Source of the DNA: Bacteroidales bacterium
GTDB lineage: Bacteria; Bacteroidota; Bacteroidia; Bacteroidales; UBA932
Assembly (NCBI GenBank): GCA_016285215.1
Contig: JAEEQI010000097.1
Coordinates: 1-9,256 of the forward strand
Direction of reading: 5' to 3'
DNA length: 9,256 nt
Position 1 is the first letter of the stretch. Each line of letters begins with the position of its first letter. The notes below the pieces were generated by a model, which was given only the letters and a program-made list of their open reading frames with translations, did no database searches and had not been told where the DNA came from. Of the stretch, positions 8,211-9,256 are shown one piece after another. The translations under genes and the position numbers were made by a program.

Positions 8211-8250
8211 ATAAATTGTTAATTTATTCGCAAATATTCATTTTTATTCA
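8211..8250. promoter_or_regulatory. Candidate operator: palindrome plus phased ATTC repeats
   Basis: ATAAATT-GTT-AATTTAT (8211-8227) is a perfect 7-bp inverted repeat with a 3-base centre. It runs into three ATTC motifs at 8226, 8236 and 8246, exactly 10 bp apart (ATTCG, ATTCA, ATTCA). ATTCA is the half-site of the ArgR-binding ARG box, and the last copy abuts the argR -7 box. A TGAAT half-site lies at 8122-8126, next to the lysC start. No full canonical ARG box is present, so binding by the divergently encoded ArgR is a hypothesis. Confidence 0.35.
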
Positions 8251-8251
8251 C

Positions 8252-8259
8252 TATCTTTG
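8252..8259 (+). promoter_or_regulatory. Candidate -7 box of the argR promoter
   Basis: TATCTTTG matches the Bacteroidota -7 consensus TAnnTTTG exactly and lies 20 bases before the argR ATG. A start near 8266 would give a very short leader, A-rich (CAAAAAGAGAAAACT) as is common in this phylum. No clear TTTG -33 box is seen at the right distance; that position is occupied by the phased ATTC repeats. Confidence 0.5.
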
Positions 8260-8279
8260 TACCGCAAAAAGAGAAAACT

Positions 8280-8750
8280 ATGCAGAACATCAAATCCCGT
8301 CAGTCGGCCCTGCTGGAAATTGTGGGCAAAGAAAATATCTTCAGTCAGGAAGAGCTCATTGAGAAAATGAGCGAGCGAGGCATCGCCACCACCCAGGCCA
8401 CGCTCTCGCGCGACCTCAAGGCCCTGCATATCCGCAAACTCCCGGGGGAGGGATACAGACTTCCCCAAACCGTAACCAAAGAGGCGGCCTCTCCATCCGT
8501 TGTCAACGGTATCATCCGGGTGGAAATCTCCTTCCCCCTGGCCGTGATACGGACCCTGGAAGGTTATGCGGCTGCCGTGGCTACCTACCTGGACCAGCAC
8601 CCCACCGATTCCATTCTGGGCACCCTCGCCGGAGACGACACGGTACTCCTGGGCCTGCGCCAGGGCTACACGCCCAAGCAGGTTCTGGCCGCCCTGGAGC
8701 AATGTATGCCCGGTATCTGCAGCCGGGCCACCTTCCCTCCTCTGGGATAA
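8280..8750 (+). CDS. argR: ArgR-family arginine repressor
   Basis: A 156-residue protein of normal ArgR length. The N-terminal winged helix-turn-helix (about 1-62) carries FSQEELIEKMSERGI and the family signature TQATLSRDLKAL (38-49), the recognition helix region. A short linker leads to the C-terminal oligomerisation and arginine-binding domain (about 75-156) with LGTLAGDDTVLLGL (113-126). Asp119 and Asp120 correspond to the aspartate pair that binds arginine in the hexamer core. ArgR proteins repress arginine biosynthesis or activate catabolism when arginine is bound. Here the gene is divergent from the DAP/lysine operon, not next to arg genes, with which it shares 160 bp of control DNA. 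Autoregulation through that region is likely by analogy. Regulation of lysC and the rest of the operon is inferred from position. Confidence 0.93.
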   Translation: MQNIKSRQSALLEIVGKENIFSQEELIEKMSERGIATTQATLSRDLKALHIRKLPGEGYRLPQTVTKEAASPSVVNGIIRVEISFPLAVIRTLEGYAAAVATYLDQHPTDSILGTLAGDDTVLLGLRQGYTPKQVLAALEQCMPGICSRATFPPLG

Positions 8751-8755
8751 AAAAA

Positions 8756-8783
8756 CCGGAGCGGGTCTCACGACTCGCTCCGG
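8756..8783. terminator. Strong 12-bp hairpin after argR
   Basis: CCGGAGCGGGTC (8756-8767) pairs with GACTCGCTCCGG (8772-8783) around the loop TCAC. The hairpin begins five bases after the argR stop. On plus-strand RNA all 12 positions pair (one G-U), but no T-run follows (GGGCTACAG). On the minus strand one pair becomes C-A, yet seven T follow directly. It may be a 3'-end hairpin for argR, a terminator for leftward transcription from the right, or both. Confidence 0.6.
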
Positions 8784-9116
8784 GGGCTACAGATCATATC
8801 AATATTATGTTTTAACAAATCTGTATTCTCTGTAACTATATCTCAAATAAGCACAAAAAGCCGCATCTACAAGAGATGACAGTTGTAATTGGCAAAAATG
8901 AAATCAACTAACCAATGCAAAGATTGGAAACATATTTCAATTTTGCAAATGCACAAAAGGAGCATAATCCGCTAATAATTAACTCGTTTTGGATTAATAA
9001 AACCATTTAAAACGATCCGTAAAAATTTTTACTGTCAGATTGTAAGAAAACACCTTCTCAAAGTTACAAACTGAAATTCTGCTCTTTTTGCCCCTTTTTA
9101 TCAAAATTTCACCTAT

Positions 9117-9139
9117 ATCCTCCAAATCCTCCATCCTCC
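9117..9139. repeat. Three copies of ATCCTCC
   Basis: ATCCTCC occurs at 9117-9123, 9126-9132 and 9133-9139. On the minus strand this reads as three purine-rich GGAGGAT motifs. It marks the border between the AT-rich spacer and the GC-rich end block. It could be simple-sequence expansion or tandem protein or RNA contacts; no function can be assigned. Confidence 0.45.
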
Positions 9140-9160
9140 GGTAATGATTTTTAAAAGACG

Positions 9161-9233
9161 TGCCCTCCAGGGAGAGCCTCCTGAAGGTACGGACCTTCGG
9201 TCCTATCCCTCCCACCCCTACGGGGCGGGCCCC
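9161..9233. other. GC-rich block with alternative short hairpins
   Basis: GAAGGT-ACGG-ACCTTC (9183-9198) and GGACC-TTC-GGTCC (9191-9203) are both perfect stems but share bases and so exclude each other. CCCC-TAC-GGGG (9215-9225) and GGGG-CGGG-CCCC (9222-9233) do the same. On the minus strand the block is rich in short G-runs. This looks like structured RNA or a palindromic intergenic repeat, not coding sequence, but it is cut by the window edge. Confidence 0.35.
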
Positions 9234-9256
9234 TCCCATTCACGAGCCATGGGCGG

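Larger units (their letters stand above)
8784..9256. other. Intergenic region of about 470 bases without a convincing gene
   Basis: The first 370 bases are strongly AT-rich, unlike the neighbouring genes, and hold no frame with recognisable protein features on either strand. Small structures seen are an ATTGG/CCAAT/ATTGG set (8888-8927) in which the middle copy could pair with either neighbour, and the perfect palindrome GTAAAAATTTTTAC (9019-9032). The last 100 bases switch abruptly to GC-rich, C-rich sequence with several short stems. No tRNA, rRNA or tmRNA signature, nor any other RNA family I can recognise, is present. The region may be the upstream part of a gene beyond the right edge, or may hold an untranslated RNA. 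Confidence 0.5.

Noticed and set aside
8994..9239. An 81-codon minus-strand frame in the right-hand spacer, with an internal start giving MEDLEDIGEIL
   Set aside because: It crosses the sharp composition border. Its N-terminal part comes from the GC-rich hairpin block and its C-terminal part from AT-rich spacer, and no domain or conserved pattern is visible. The GGAGGAT repeats before the internal ATG are suggestive but not enough.
9111..9256. SRP RNA, RNase P RNA, tRNA or 5S rRNA in the GC-rich end block
   Set aside because: None of the conserved sequence cores of these RNAs is present on either strand. Only generic short stems are seen.

Overview
The window is chromosomal sequence from a member of the Bacteroidota, most likely a GC-rich gut-type Bacteroidales; the genus cannot be fixed from this stretch. 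The start sites are preceded by A/T-rich leaders without clear Shine-Dalgarno sequences. Several promoters fit the Bacteroidota -33/-7 pattern (TTTG ... TAnnTTTG). The enzymes are of the kinds usual in that phylum, including a meso-diaminopimelate dehydrogenase and a secreted beta-helix protein.

Layout from left to right. (1) The 3' end of a rightward murB-like gene (to 151). (2) A convergent intergenic gap (152-270) with two related hairpins in tandem, one with perfect 16-bp arms. (3) A leftward gene for a secreted right-handed beta-helix protein of unknown function (271-1809). (4) Leftward enolase, eno (1945-3252), with its own terminator. (5) A leftward five-gene operon read as lysC-dapA-dapB-ddh-asd (8119 down to 3332), closed by a strong hairpin that overlaps the candidate eno promoter. 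(6) A 160-bp divergent control region (8120-8279). (7) Rightward argR (8280-8750). (8) A 3' hairpin and about 470 bases with no convincing gene (8784-9256), AT-rich at first and ending in a GC-rich block that could fold.

The operon is the functional core. LysC phosphorylates aspartate, Asd reduces it to aspartate semialdehyde, DapA condenses that with pyruvate, DapB reduces the product to tetrahydrodipicolinate, and Ddh converts this to meso-diaminopimelate with ammonia and NADPH. Five adjacent genes therefore cover the whole route from aspartate to meso-DAP, the peptidoglycan cross-linking residue and lysine precursor, without the acylated dapD/argD/dapE branch. lysA is not in the window. 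Genes are tightly coupled (TAATG and ATGA overlaps, then two 13-nt gaps). The murB-like gene also belongs to wall precursor synthesis.

The divergent ArgR-family regulator suggests that the DAP/lysine operon may respond to arginine. This is inferred from position and from ARG-box-like half-sites only. Apart from this regulatory arrangement and several structured intergenic sequences, the content is ordinary housekeeping metabolism. I see no mobile element, CRISPR array, tRNA or rRNA.
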